A DNA stretch of 64,000 nt from Erpobdella octoculata (GCA_963978895.1 OZ022238.1:46563210-46627209), one strand, 5' to 3'; counted from the first letter of the stretch, positions 1-12,755 are shown. The notes: generated from the sequence alone by a model not told the origin. Made by a program: numbers and translations.

Positions 1-118
1 GCCTATATTTCAAATTTCAACTCGATTGGCTGACGGTAAGTTAGTTAATTTTCACTTTCAAGGTTTGCAAACATTCAAGCAAGCAAGACTGGCAGTGAAG
101 TTAATATAAAGAATTTAA
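1..118 (+). repeat. Dispersed short repeat, 3'-end-like
   Basis: Contains a CAAGCAAGCA motif followed about 15 bases later by a run resembling TTAATATAAAGAATTTAAAA. The same arrangement recurs near 21075-21120, 31985-32080, 59250-59300 and 61215-61262, and reversed near 19735-19795 and 25770-25835. It is probably the end of a SINE or LINE, but no coding part or tRNA-like head was recognised. Confidence 0.45.
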
Positions 119-416
119 AAAAAGACTAGCAAAGTAGAATAATTTGTAATAACACATTATATAAAATTACTTTCTAATCATTTCTTCACAGGAACACTTA
201 CGCCAAGATAGACAATGCTATTTGAAGAGATAACAACATCCTTCAACATTGAAATCACCTACTATATAATTATTAATCCTAGCCAAATATCACTAGAGCT
301 GAAATACAAAACTACTCTACGCAAACATTTATTTTCATCATCATTTTTTCAGGCAAAACTAGAGATGAATATTTTTGCATTTACTTTTAATAGCATACTT
401 GTTTCTTATGACTCAC

Positions 417-3400
417 CCTTGGGGTATCTTCCCAACGACTTTCATGTTGAACAGCTCTTTACTTGAAAAATTACAGAAATGCGATATAAGCGTCCCGATT
501 ATCAACTGCAAACGGATACAAAGAAAACCTTATGCAAAGTTATATAAACATTTAATGAATTAAATTAAATAATAATAATAATAACAATAAATTAAATTAA
601 ATAATAATTAATAATAATAACAATAATAAACTAAAAACTCACAACGAGAAGTTCTGCAGGTAGTGGAATTTTAATGAATTTCTTAAGTTTAGGACTGACC
701 CAACGTTGAAGACAATAAATGATGATTATGCAAACGAGTGAAAGAACAACCGGTGCTGGATTTGTGTTTTTGATTTCTTCAAAAAATTCTTTGTACAACT
801 GTGTATCATTAGAAAATAATTTATTTTATTGGTATATATAAAGTGTGGCTTTTTTACTTTTTTGTTAATTTAGGAGGAGCTATGTGAAATGAATACAAAA
901 AGTTATTTATACTCACATTGACAAACAAACATTTTTTTATTTATTATTACTATTAATTTAATTTTTATAATCAATTCACAACATCGTCGAAACAAGTTTT
1001 TTTTTCTTTCTATAAACACGAGTGTCAAATTAAAAAAAAGAAAGATTATCATTAAAATAAAATTACGTAGCTTATCTATATCTACGAGTGCAGCTTATTT
1101 CTGAGTGAGGCTTACATTCGAGAAACTACCTACGACACTTGAATATCATAGTTACAATTAATAATTAGATCGGCAGTAACGATGATAATATTAACTTTTT
1201 CTTATTAAACAAACAAAAACGTTCAGAAACATCTAATTGAAGCACACTTCAGCATCGCGACGTCTCATTTGCATCAAATGCTAATCACGTGCATATAAAA
1301 ATACAAGAACATTTGTCACACGTGAAAACCATTGTTGCATATCAGCATCAAATTTTTTGTATCAAGAAACGTGATTTATTAATTAAATAATAAAATAATA
1401 AATAATAAGTTTCATGAATAAATAACTAAACAAATAATTCAACTTGCATAGACAAGTTTTAGAGGCCCGTTGTATCGGCCGACAGAAATGCCGAAAACGT
1501 GTTTTATCTGGCTGGTGAAGACGTGAACGGCTGCCCCCGTAGTTAGGCCTCTGGTCAGCGGGTCAGACAAGTACACCGTCACAAATCCAAAGTGCAAAAT
1601 CCCCATCAGCAGCTGAAATTTACAAATCATTTTGTTCCTCTCATTTATCTCCGTATAGATAATAAAAAGCAGTTACATTAATTTTAAAAAGCTAGTTTTT
1701 TTAACATGCGGTGAAATTACAGTAAACAACTATATTGAGATTGTTCAATGAAATTGAAAGTTAAATCAGTTCAATGAAATTGAAAGTTAAATCAGTTCAA
1801 TGAAATTGAAAGTTAAATCAGTTCAATGAAATTGAAAGTTAAATCAGTTCAATGAAATTGAAAGTTAAATCAGTGAGTCCCGGTGAAATAGAGGAGGTCA
1901 TTAATTAGGACAGAAATAAATGAAAGGAGATTGATTTTAAATTATTCACGTGAAGCTAGGCAGTTATAAAAACGAGAAACAAAACTAATTATGCGACTCA
2001 GAAAGGTTATTTTGTTTCAATCTGTTGTTTCCATTACAGCTTCCGCTGTAAGGAAAAAGCTGTAAAAATTCTCTTTAAAAACAAATTAAAGGAAGAAAAC
2101 CTCGGAAAAAATCTGCACATCGAAAGAGCCTCATCAAATGAAAAATCGAAATACAGTCAAACTAAAACTCTAAAATACGTAACAAATCGCGATTTAAATA
2201 AACAAATAAAATTCTGAATTTCTGCATCTCTAAATTTAAACTCGAACTAACTAACCTGTATGAGTCCAACAACAAACGTCACTGCCAGAGCATGCTGAAC
2301 TTTACAAAGTTCAAGTTGATCTGCGACCTCTTCCGACTCGGGTGAAAATTCGGTGAAATTTTTCGTTACAAACGAAAGATCGCTCGAGTTGATTTGAAAA
2401 TTAACGAGTGGATCAAATCCGGTTGAGTTTGAAGATGAAACAAGGGTTGCGGGGTCAACTGAACAATTTGCTTTGTCAACCACACTGCCTATTATGAGAC
2501 TTACCACAGCAAATACACCTAGGATTAAAATAAAGGCAGAAGACATAAGCCATTTCGAAAAATTGAATTACTAATAAATGAATACAGTAGGACCTCGTTT
2601 TTGCGACTTCTTATTTGCCAAATGAAATTGCATGCATAGCCATGAAAGTTGCATAAGCAGGAGAGTTGCATGGACAAAAAAAGTTGGCTTAAGCCGAACG
2701 AAATAATATGAAAGAGATATGAATTATGAATATGAATTATGTGTGCATAATTTTAAGGTCGCATAACTGAGGGTCTGATAAATGAGGCCTTACTGTACTG
2801 CACTTATTATTGGCTACTATCACAATTACAGTCAAATTCCTATTGCAAACGGTTACTCATTGTTTCAAATAAAAAATTATCGGAACGTGGAGACTCAGCT
2901 TACCTATTGAAATATGCCTCGAAGTTCCAAAGAAAAAATAAATAAAAACAGAAAAGAACGACGTATAAAGCCCGTAAACCGGATCAATGTTTGCCAGGAA
3001 TCCGTATGCCATCCCTGAAAGATGAAAAAGGTTTCTTAAAAACTAAAAAACATCGAGAACAGCACAAGAAATGCTGGAGGCTGTAAAGCTTGTTGATAAC
3101 TTATTGGATTCACTAAAAATGAGCATTTCATAAACATGATGATAGTTTAATTGATAATGGCATAGATGATCTAAAATAAACAAATCAATTATGCAATATC
3201 ACAACTAAATAACACAATGACAAAAAAATATGAAATGCCTTATTAAGTCGAAACAAACAAGCCTTGAGGAATGTGCATGACTCCGACGGTCAGTCCGGAG
3301 ATGATATCACAGAAGAAGTCGCTCCTGGTGTAGGATTTCAATATGGTAATAAAAGGAAATAATGAAAGAATCTTTGACTTCCATGCTTTACTATCTTTAG

Positions 3401-3650
3401 GACAACAATTTGAGCAACAGTTCGTTAGCTTCTGTTTGCAGCTTGATTTCTGGTGGTCATAATTTCCAGCAATATCAAATTCTGACTGCGTGAACCACTG
3501 ACGATTAATTATTAGATTCTTGTGGCTGTTGAAATGATTTTGATTCACTTCATTAAACATTTCTTCTTCTTCATTATTTGGGAAATCAGCCTTGAAGTGA
3601 CTAGGCCTATTAGTATTATGAGTTGCGTTAGAATTCTGATGATCAGACAT
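417..3650 (-). CDS. SLC26: SLC26-family anion transporter, 5' part (3' end beyond left edge)
   Basis: Members of the SLC26 (SulP) family exchange sulfate, chloride, bicarbonate or oxalate across membranes. Six exons join in frame on the minus strand: 3650-3263, 3014-2904, 2518-2256, 1612-1448, 798-643 and 505-417, giving about 390 N-terminal residues of a protein usually near 700. Recognisable stretches are [60 protein letters not shown] and IPLPAELLV, which cover the first transmembrane helices and the SulP signature. The start at 3650 is chosen because it is the first ATG after a plausible acceptor (AG at 3675-3674), so a 5' UTR intron is likely. Introns after the exons ending at 3263 and 1448 need GC donors. 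The N-terminal cytosolic region is acidic and Asn-rich. The next exon was not found in 1-416. Family call is firm; the orthologue (A5/A6-like) is not resolved. Confidence 0.93.
1446..1447 (-). other. GC splice donor, SLC26 intron 4
   Basis: The exon ends in TAT and the intron starts GCAAGT, the classic GC-AG donor form. Only this cut (exon 1612-1448, 165 nt) keeps phase with the next exon, 798-643 (156 nt, phase 0). The GT one base further on would break the frame of a strongly conserved domain. Confidence 0.8.
1743..1872. repeat. 26-bp tandem repeat, five copies
   Basis: Five near-perfect copies of a 26-bp unit that starts GTTCAATGAAATTG, inside the SLC26 intron between exons 2518-2256 and 1612-1448. 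No coding role is apparent. Confidence 0.95.
2585..2795. mobile_element. Pogo/Tigger-like MITE in SLC26 intron
   Basis: A 211-bp non-coding element that begins CAGTAGGACCTCG and ends with the near reverse complement GAGGCCTTACTG. TA dinucleotides flank both ends (2583-2584 and 2796-2797), as expected for Tc1/mariner/pogo insertions. Interior stretches such as GTTGCATAAGC resemble Tigger-type termini. It has no transposase. Confidence 0.75.
3261..3262 (-). other. GC splice donor, SLC26 intron 1
   Basis: The coding sequence must leave after CCTCAAG in phase 1 to rebuild the conserved PQGMAYG at the junction with exon 3014-2904. The intron then begins GCTTGT. The nearest GT (4 bases downstream) puts the next exon out of frame. 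Confidence 0.75.
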
Positions 3651-4295
3651 TTTTCTCAACAGTCTGGATTCCTCTAAAAAAAATATATTAAAAAATGTAA
3701 TAGATCTATGAACCAAAAATAGTAAAAAATCAAACGCCGTCAACTACACCTTCACGAACAAATCGCAATAAGCGTCATACGAAAAACTGAATATCGCATT
3801 GGCATGCACATGCTCACGATTCGTCGATGCGTTGTTATATACAGGAGAATGAAGCAGCCTTCATGCCTCACAACGTTGTTCTGATTGTCCTAAATTGAAA
3901 AGATTGCATCATAACACAAAATAAATTAAAAACAAACTGTTATTGCAGTGTCTCAAATCTCTTTAGTCAACTTGTATTCGGTTCAGCTGTTGTTTTAAAA
4001 CGACGACCCATGGATACCACGTTCGTCCTTGACATCCGCTCAGTCAGAGGGTTTTAAATTAGTTATTAACGCAATGGGAATAATTATTGAGCGCCTTACA
4101 GTGAACATTTTTATGGGCGTTTTTTTTATATCTTATGACAAGGGCTACTCCGTTGTGAATGGAATGGAATCGCGTCTCTCCGCATTCATTCATGTCCACT
4201 TCTGGTTCAATGACCAGCGCATCTCATCCATATATCTAATAGGAACCATAACGTGCACTTTTCACATAGGAATCACCTGATCATATGGTTGTACA
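3651..4295. other. Divergent spacer upstream of SLC26
   Basis: This is the left part of the 1.8-kb region between the two divergent genes. It holds the likely SLC26 5' UTR exon start (3673), the putative upstream intron and presumably the promoter. No TATA box or other clear element could be assigned. The open frame at 4029-4280 has no recognisable domain. Confidence 0.4.
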
Positions 4296-5123
<828 letters not shown>

Positions 5124-5131
5124 GTTGTACA

Positions 5132-5478
5132 GGTTCTCAAAAAACGTCCTCTGAGAAACGTCCTCTAAACTTTGTTCCAATCATTTATTTTCGAATAATG
5201 GAGAATTATTAATTGTTAGCTTCTTTTATTACATATTCAAATCGCCTTTTACACATTGAATAATAAGTAAGTAGTAGAATAGAATAGGACCCAACAGTAG
5301 TGCTGAGTAGTTGAGTTAGGTGCAGTGCGCAGTTGACAGAAGTTATCTGTTAAGAGGTCTTTAATCAAAGTCTACGTCGGTAAATTATTACAACGCGTCT
5401 GTAGCGGTTCGTTTGTGGTTTCTGTTGCTTCTGTTGCTTGTTTCGCTCTCTCCTCAGACTTAAATAAAATCTAAAAAA
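5132..5478 (+). promoter_or_regulatory. SQOR 5' flank and presumed promoter
   Basis: The 347 bases upstream of the SQOR start, after the hAT-type target duplication. The start context is A-rich before ATGGCT. No TATA box is convincing, and the transcription start cannot be placed from sequence alone. The element insertion means the ancestral promoter spacing to SLC26 was shorter. Confidence 0.35.
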
Positions 5479-8400
5479 ATGGCTGGATTTGCAAGAAGTT
5501 CTCTTGTATTTAACTTTAAATGTTTGACACACTATGAGTTGCTGTTGAGTTCGTCTTACGCTCTCGGATTTAGTAGGTCCAGTAAGTGTTCTTTTTCGAC
5601 GACTCAGGGCCGCTCTGGTGAACAAAAATGTAAACTGTTGGTGGTGGGAGGTGGTACAGGGGGTTGTGCCATTGCCAGCAAATTCGGAAAATCGTTGAGT
5701 GGAGATGTCATCGTGCTGGAGCCCAGTGACGTTAGTTTTGTTTGTTTGTTTGTCTTACTCGGTCACATATTTCTAATTTGAAAATTTTGAATATTAGTTT
5801 TTAATAATGCGGTTATTTATAGTTCGAATTGATATTATAAATTATTCAAGTGCGTAATTTTATTTTTAGAATCACGAATTTTATGTTATGTGCCATATAA
5901 GTGGGTTAAAAATCTAAATGTTGGATGAATTAGTTAAAAGTGTTAAAACTAATACCAATGTTTGACATACTGTTCCAGTTTTTAAATTGTCATCACAGTG
6001 AGAGCATTTGTCAACAATTTTCTTTGTTTGAAACTAAATAGTTATTTTTATTACTTCACAAGATTATATTTTGAACGAATGATTAGAGAAAAAGTTGTTT
6101 AAAGTGGCTACATAAATACGGAAAAATTTGAAAACAGCTGATTTAAATTGATATAATAGAAATTTTTTTGGTACTTATTTCCAGATCCATTACTACCAAT
6201 CGATGTTCACACTAGTCGGAGGAGGCATAAAAAAGTTTGACCAAACGATGCACTCCACAAAAGATGTGGTCAACAAAGATTGCAAATGGATACAGGATAA
6301 GGCAGTCACTTTTGATCCGGAAAACAATTCCGTTACTACCAAGAAAGGAGATAAGGCATCTATCTATCTAACTATCTTTTTTGATTAATTTTATAATTAT
6401 TCTATTTAATGGCAATTTTGATTACCACTTCTGATTTAATTGGTTCAGATTAAATATGATTACATGCTCGTCTCGATGGGTCTTCAACTTAATTACGACA
6501 AGGTAATTTGAGAATGCTTTGTTGGAAATTTTATGCCATTGCGGCTTTTAAAAATTTGTGTTGTCACTATTTTTTTAATCTAAAAATCAGTTTTGATTAT
6601 TTTGTATAAATCAAAGGTCAAATTATTTTATTTAGGTCAAAGGTTTAAAGGAGGCCATCGAGTCGGATCCTCTGGTTTGCTCCATCTACTCCCCGAATTA
6701 TGTTAAGAAGGTTCTGCCTGCGGTTCAGAGTTTGAAAGATGGAGCAGCAGTGTTTACTTTTCCCGACACTCCAGTGAAGTGCGCTGGAGCTGCCCAGAAG
6801 ATATGCTACTTGTCCGAAGAGAGGGTTTGCAAGGTTGGTTGTTTTTATATTGAACAAATAACCGATGAATCATTCTTGGTGGAAAAGCTAGCTATTGTTA
6901 TATAAGTCAAGGGATATACCTAATTTGTGCAGAATATGATTCAAAAATTTCTACGGTGTTATTTATAATGATTAGGAAAATTGTGAAGTATAAAATAATA
7001 TAAAATAATAATATAAAATATGGCTGCATAAAATAATTCAATCATCATCATCATCGGTGTAGCATTTTCCATATCACTTACTTGAGTAAACTGGATGGAA
7101 AAATCTTGTTGTAATTCTCCAGGCTGGCAACAGAGACAATGTCGACTTCCATTACTTCACTGCGCTTCCAGTCATATTTCCAGTCCCTCGTTATGCAGCT
7201 GCTCTTGATAAATATGCCGAAGGAAGGTTATTTCTTTTAATTTGTTATTCTTTCAAGTTGGATTGTTTGATTCTTCTCATTACCCTCCTGAGTGTTCCAG
7301 TTTTCAATTAGTTTTTTAAACATATTATTTTTTTATTTTTTCTTAATAAGAAAACTTTTTATTTAAATTTTTTAGAAGTTAATTTACAATAAAAAAAAAA
7401 AGTTAAATTTTTTTCTTAGAAACATAAAAGTAACAAAGAACCGTAACCTCGTGGAGGTGAGAGGGGACAAGAGAGAGGCAGTATTTCAAATCGTTGGAGA
7501 GGAAGGAAAATTCCAAGTCGTTAAGGTACTTGGAAAATTATTGATACTCATTTTGTTAAGGTACTTGGAAAATTATTGATACTCATGTTGTTAACGTACT
7601 TGGAAAATTATTGATACTCATGTATATGAAGTGCTCATGCCTTTAAGTGGTCGAAACTGTATTTTCGTTTTTCTTGTTTGAGTATAAATAAACATTGTTT
7701 TGAATTAAACATTTTTTTGTGTGAAGCAGTTAATAATTAAATTTCTTTTTTCAACTTGTTCTAAGATGCTCAGTTTATTTATGCAAAAGCTTTTTCTGCA
7801 GTTTTTGTTGTTGGAATTGAAATTGATGTGGTTTTATGCAAAAGCTTTTGCTGCAGTTTTTGTTGTTGGAATTGAAATTGATGTGGTTTTTGTATCCGAT
7901 GCTGTGTTGAATCCATTTGTTTACTGGTTTTATGCATTTGTTTCTCTGATGTATTAAAACAAAAGCTTAGTTGTTTCATAGTCTCATGTATATGATTTGA
8001 AAATTTATTCCGATTCTCGTTTCTTGTTTATTTCAGTACAGCCTGCTGCACGTGGCTCCTCCCATGTCGACTCCCAGTGAACTGTGGAATTCTCCGCTGG
8101 TTGATCAAACGAACTACGTCAGTGTCAATCCGCAGACTTTGCAACACTCAAAGTTTAAAAACGTGTTTGCACTCGGCGACTGCACAAGTGCTCCAACATC
8201 AAAAACAGCTGCAGCATGTGGTTCGCATCTGTCTGTTTTTTTTTAAATCAATGTTTTTGTGTCGATAAATTGAATAAATTTTGAAGTTAATTGATAGCTT
8301 CTCAAATTGGAGTTGTAAGCAAGAATCTGAAAGCTGCCATTTCTGGTAAAGAACTCACTGAAAAGGTGAATTAACTTAAATTGATACTCTTTTTTTTATA

Positions 8401-9193
8401 GTGGGTGTCTTGCAAGATTGTTATCTGTTTAACAATTTTCTACATTTCATTTTCACTCGCTTGATGCAGTACGATGGCTACACCTCCTGTCCACTTACTG
8501 TCAGCAGCAGCAAAGTCATCCTGGCTGAATTTGGTTACGACGGAAAGATCTTGGAAACTTTCCCGTTCGATCAGACCGTGCCGAGGTTTTCCATGTTTTT
8601 CTTGAAGGCGCACATGATGCCGTTCATTTACTGGAATCTCATGATCAAGTAAGTCCAATTTTTTTTTTAAAAGTCATGTAGTTACACATCTAACTGAAGC
8701 TCTTTGAAAATTGTTATTTTGCTTATTATGACATATATTCATTCATTCTTTAACCATTCTGCATTTCTAAAGATCAACATTTAATCTTTGAGCCCCATAA
8801 TAAACAACACAGCATGTGTTTAACCTGAAATAAGTAGATTTCAGATATGTTGCATCTAAAAACTAGTAATTATTGTTGATCTGGATTCTTTTTGTTCCAA
8901 ATGTGTGTTAGTGATGACTAATGGGATTTTGATTGACCGTTATCATTAGCTGTGTCAATAAATTATTAATTATGAAAAAGTTGTTGACACAAAAAATTAG
9001 AATGTTAATAATAATAATAGAAGTTAATAGTCTATCAGCGATGCTTTTAAATAGTCTCTCATGGAATGTTTTACAAAATTGTAGAAGTATGAGTTGTGAT
9101 TTTGTTTTTATGATTTTCCAACCTCCATTTTATTCCAGGGGCTGGTGGCACGGTCCAAGCTTCTTCAGAAAGATGTGGAGATTCGGTCTTTAA
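5479..9193 (+). CDS. SQOR: Sulfide:quinone oxidoreductase, mitochondrial
   Basis: SQOR oxidises hydrogen sulfide at the inner mitochondrial membrane, passing electrons through FAD to ubiquinone and sulfur to an acceptor. Ten exons join in frame: 5479-5730, 6185-6355, 6449-6502, 6636-6833, 7123-7226, 7420-7525, 8037-8220, 8298-8365, 8470-8648 and 9139-9193, giving 456 residues against about 450 in vertebrates. The first 45 residues are Ser/Arg-rich like a mitochondrial presequence. The FAD-binding loop VVGGGTGG is at 55-62. The two redox cysteines of the family are present: TPVKCAG (Cys208) and YTSCPL (Cys386). FALGDCTSAPTSKTAAA is the second FAD-contact region. The C-terminus is the Trp-rich tail. 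Intron 2 needs a GC donor (6356). Function is confident; the gene looks intact. Confidence 0.97.
6356..6357 (+). other. GC splice donor, SQOR intron 2
   Basis: Exon 6185-6355 ends AAG and the intron begins GCATCT. The following exon (6449-6502) is phase 0 and restores the SQOR alignment at GDK/IKYDY. No GT lies between the last aligned residue and the in-frame stop, so a GC-AG intron is the simplest reading. Confidence 0.75.
7521..7625 (+). repeat. 35-bp tandem triplication across SQOR exon 6 donor
   Basis: Three copies of a 35-bp unit that includes GTTAAGGTACTTGG start at 7521, 7556 and 7591. The first contains the last coding bases and the 5' splice site (7525/7526). The second reproduces the same AAG/GTACTT donor. 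The third has GTTAACGTACTT, so its donor is weakened. Confidence 0.85.
7781..7890 (+). repeat. 55-bp direct duplication in SQOR intron 6
   Basis: Two tandem copies, starting at 7781 and 7836, of a unit beginning ATGCAAAAGCTTTT. They are entirely intronic and give rise to spurious open frames. Confidence 0.9.
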
Positions 9194-10478
9194 GCTGATG
9201 ACGACTTAGTGTTATATATATGTTATATATATAATATATATATTTATATTATCATGATTATGTTTTGTTTTATTTTCCATTTATCCTTTTTTCACTTATG
9301 TTGTCTGTTTAATTAACCAATTGCCCACCTGACAGGTAACCTTCAGTCACATGTTTTAAGTAAATGTGTTAATTATTGCAATTAAAATACTTATGAATTT
9401 GTTACATGTTGTGATTATGTAGTTCCATGTCGTGTACGAAGTCTATGTTGTTTGATATTAATTATTTCCATTATTGTAAATGTTAGTTGTCTATGTTCGG
9501 TGATGCGCACAATTACTTATATAAATGTCATTTAAAACAAAATAAGCTCACTGAGCAGTTGTCTAAAAACTTGACAGCTTCTGAAACAACATTTGAAAAC
9601 CTGCTGTAGAAAGTCATTGGTTGATTTTTTTTGCAAACAAAATTATTACTGGTTATTTTATTTTGCTGATTGTTTCTTATTATTCTACCAACTCAAATTT
9701 TTTTCTTAGTAGTAAGATACATTATTATCGTATGTATTCAAATATCGGTTATCTTATTTTTAACTTATTGATCTTTTGCCTTGTGAAATTTCCTATCATG
9801 TTCAAATTCCCTACTTGATCTTTTTTTCACTAATTCTGTTGCTTGTTTATTTTTGCCTGAAATCATGGCTGACATCTTATCTGAAAAGTCTACTAACATT
9901 ACAACCGGAAAAATATATTCTGGCAGCTTCATGTCATTTATTAATCAATAAGTGACTTTTTTCTGCACTTCTGTATATAAAACTGCTGTAAATTACTCAT
10001 GCCCATGTGAAGTGCTTTTCATATAATCATGTTTATGTTTCAGAGTAGTTTCTTATGCCTATATACTTATCATCTTTATATATCAAGTCTCCAAGTGCCC
10101 ATATTTTATATAATGCCACTTTTGGCTGCTCAGATGATATTTTTTAACGTATGTTTACAGGTTGCTTAAAATACATTACTTAAATATGTATATCATCGTT
10201 AGACGATGGTGTTTTTTAGTTGTGATCAGAATAGTTTTTTCGCTAATTAAGTGGTATTTTGGTTTTTGTTTATTTCTTTTTAAGTACATTTATATTTAGA
10301 AGTGCTTTTTTGTTGCAAAATCGCTTATTTTTTGGAATTTGAATTGGCTCGTTTGGAAAAGCAATGACCAGGACTTGTTTAGAACTTTAATTAGCCTAAA
10401 AGTGGTTTTTAAATTAATGCAGATATGAGGAAATCACATGTGTTAATCAAGTAAAAGAAAGTAATTTATCTGTTCCCA
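9194..10478. other. SQOR 3' flank, no gene seen
   Basis: AT-rich sequence downstream of the SQOR stop, including a short TATATA tract at 9213-9245. It presumably contains the 3' UTR and poly(A) site, but no canonical AATAAA was assigned with confidence. The short open frame near 9621-9818 is hydrophobic low-complexity and unsupported. Confidence 0.5.
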
Positions 10479-10487
10479 AGTGTCATA

Positions 10488-11176
10488 ACGTGTGTGAAGT
10501 TAGCCTCGAGGCTGGCAATGCTAATTAAAAAAAAAAAAAAATTGCTTGCACTGGGGCTATGCTATACATTGTTGGATGGGGTATAAAAAATGAAATCGAA
10601 TGGAATATTTGGATTGTCTTCGGTTCAACAAATAAAAAAGTTATAAGCGAAAAACGACGATTTTCCGCCGAAAATTGCATAAAATCAACCTTGGCTCTTC
10701 TTTGAGAAAATCGATCTTTTTTTTAACTTCTGCACTGGATATATCCGAGACGCTTGTTTTTAGATAATTCAATATCAAATCCAACAATATAACTTTCGCT
10801 TCTCAAAGTTAATAAATAAAAAAGTTATCGAATAAAACGTCGGACCGTATACCAAAGAAACCGAGAAAGCGAAACATAAACAGACGCTGCGATTGGACAA
10901 TCGAGTCTAGCTCACTGTGGCTAATTATGCAAAATATTCAAATATGCAAAGTCGCTACTCGTTAACACGTTCAAATTTTATTTTTAAGAAACCTCTATTT
11001 AACTTAAATAATAAATATATATATATATAAATATATAGTAGCCAAATTTTTTTTATTGTTTTTCTCGCTCCCGTTTCCTTCCCCGGTCGTTTTCACGATC
11101 CCGGTCGTTTTCACAATCCCGGTCACTCTCACGATCCCGGTCGCTCTAACGATCCCGGTCGCTTTCCCGATTTTTA
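10488..11176 (+). repeat. Left arm of foldback element
   Basis: About 690 bases that are the near-exact reverse complement of the right arm, from the terminal ACGTGTG through an A-run and a GC-rich 18-bp tandem array at 11075-11175. On folding, the arms would form a very long hairpin. Confidence 0.88.
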
Positions 11177-11735
11177 GGACTTAAGAGGCAATAGAATAAA
11201 GAATTTATGAAAAAATAAGCTTTTTGCTTATTCGGTTCAATTAGGATTGCGCACACTGCAGTTACAATAACTTTCAGTTTTTGTTTATCATTTACTAGTT
11301 TTCTGATGTTGCTGGCTACCATTTTTACAAAATGTGCGCAACAGAGTTTCATTTGAGTTATGTGTCCAGGAATGCATTCGTATGAATTCCACGTATAACC
11401 TCAAATCTAACTATTGCGACAAGTCGACCCCATTGAACCCAAAACAAATACCAATTATCAAAGCCATTGAATAATCAGTTACAACGACTGAATAAATTGG
11501 CCACGTTTGAATACTTTCCCTTACAAACATCATGTAGGTGAACAGCATTCTACCAATGTTCCTAGAGGTGTGCCTATAACCTAAAAAGTCAAACATTGGA
11601 ATAACAGTTTCGTTGTTTTCAATGACACCACTGTAATAAAATAACCTTTTGTGAGTTGAATTTAAAGCTCTCACCACAGATCCTGTCGCGTCAAAATGTA
11701 GGATCTCTGGAGAGCCTTTGCGTACATAAGATATG
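11146..11735 (-). pseudogene. NOF/MULE-like transposase remnant
   Basis: Minus-strand fragments read ILHFDATGSVVRA, then LFYYSGVI, VIPMFDFLGYRHT, VVTDYSMALI and, in a second frame, CCAHFVKM. In NOF-type MULE transposases an FDATG motif and a TDxSxALI motif carry catalytic aspartates, followed by a Cys/His stretch of this kind. Only about 180 residues survive, with stops between the parts and no start, so this is a dead core. The family assignment rests on motif recall, not on a search. Confidence 0.65.
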
Positions 11736-11803
11736 TATGTATATATATATGTATATATATATAAATATATATATATAAAGGACCTAATTGCAACGTAGCA
11801 ATA

Positions 11804-12507
11804 AATCGGGAAAGCGACCGGGAACGGGAGAGCGACCGGGATCGTGAGAGCGACCGGGATCGTGAGAGCGACCGGGATCGTGAGAACGACCGGGATCGTG
11901 AAAACGACCGGGGAAGGAAACGGGAGCGAGAAAAACAATAAAAAAAAATTTGGCTACAATATATTTATATATATATATATATTTATTATTTAAGTTAAAT
12001 AGAGGTTTCTTAAAAATAAAATTTGAACGTGTTAACGAGTAGGGACTTTGCATATTTGAATATTTTGCATAATTAGCCGCAGTGAGCTAGACTCGATTGT
12101 CCAATCGCAGCGTCTGTTTATGTTTCGCTTTCTCGGTTTCTTTGGTATACGGTCCGACGTTTTATTCGATAACTTTTTTATTTATTAACTTTGAGAAGCG
12201 AAAGTTATATTGTTGGATTTGATATTGAATTATCTAAAAACAAGCGTCTCGAATATACCCAGTGCAGAAGTTTAAAAAAAGATCGATTTTCTCAAAGAAG
12301 AGCCAAGGTTGATTTTATGCAATTTTCGGCGGAAAATCGTCGTTTTTCGCTTATAACTTTTTTATTTGTTGAACCGAAGACAATCCAAATATACCATTCG
12401 ATTTTATTTTTTATACCCCATCCAACAATGTATAGCATAGCCCCAGTGCAAGCAATTTTTTTTTTTTTAATTAGCATTGCCAGCCTCGAGGCTAACTTCA
12501 CACGCAT
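11804..12507 (-). repeat. Right arm of foldback element
   Basis: Reverse complement of the left arm with small length differences in the T-run and in the number of 18-bp GC-rich units (11804-11925). Open frames in the arm such as 12191-12601 are not genes. Confidence 0.88.
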
Positions 12508-12516
12508 AGTGTCATA

Positions 12517-12755
12517 CTCCCTCTCTCTCTTGATATGTAGCCAGGTAATGGAAGATCTCTGCAGACGAAAGTTCGTTGTCTTTTTTAAAAATCCGTGTTG
12601 ATTACATTTTGTAGTTGAGGACCAATCAAACGTTGTTGAATGGCTTTTCCATTAATTCTGTGTGTTGTCTCTGCACCAGTCAGCGTTTCTTCACATTTGT
12701 TGATGTTACGGGAGCACACATACACAACAGACTAATAGAAGTATGCACGAAGCGC
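12517..12755. other. Spacer between foldback and hAT elements
   Basis: About 240 bases with no recognisable feature, between the 9-bp duplication of the foldback element and the start of a hAT-like terminus. Confidence 0.4.

Larger units (their letters stand above)
10488..12507. mobile_element. Foldback (FB/MULE-type) transposable element
   Basis: A 2020-bp element made of two long inverted arms (about 10488-11176 and 11804-12507) around a unique centre. The ends are ACGTGTGTGAAGTTAGCC and, reversed, ATGCGTGTGAAGTTAGCC. A perfect 9-bp target duplication AGTGTCATA lies at 10479-10487 and 12508-12516, which is the size made by Drosophila FB/NOF and many MULE elements. The inner part of each arm is a tandem array of an 18-bp GC-rich unit, matching the foldback architecture. 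The centre holds remnants of a NOF-like transposase on the minus strand. Confidence 0.88.

Noticed and set aside
190..310. Possible next SLC26 exon on the minus strand (MLKDVVISSNSIVYLG before a GTAAGT donor)
   Set aside because: The upstream acceptor in the right phase leads through two in-frame TAG codons, and the match to the family is weak.
4029..4280. 83-codon plus-strand frame upstream of the hAT-type element
   Set aside because: No domain, no splice context and no homology recognised; probably chance.
9621..9818. 65-codon hydrophobic frame downstream of SQOR
   Set aside because: Low-complexity AT-rich translation with no support.
12191..12601. 136-codon frame near the right arm of the foldback element
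   Set aside because: The same DNA is the inverted copy of the left arm and the frame runs through the terminus; no transposase motifs.
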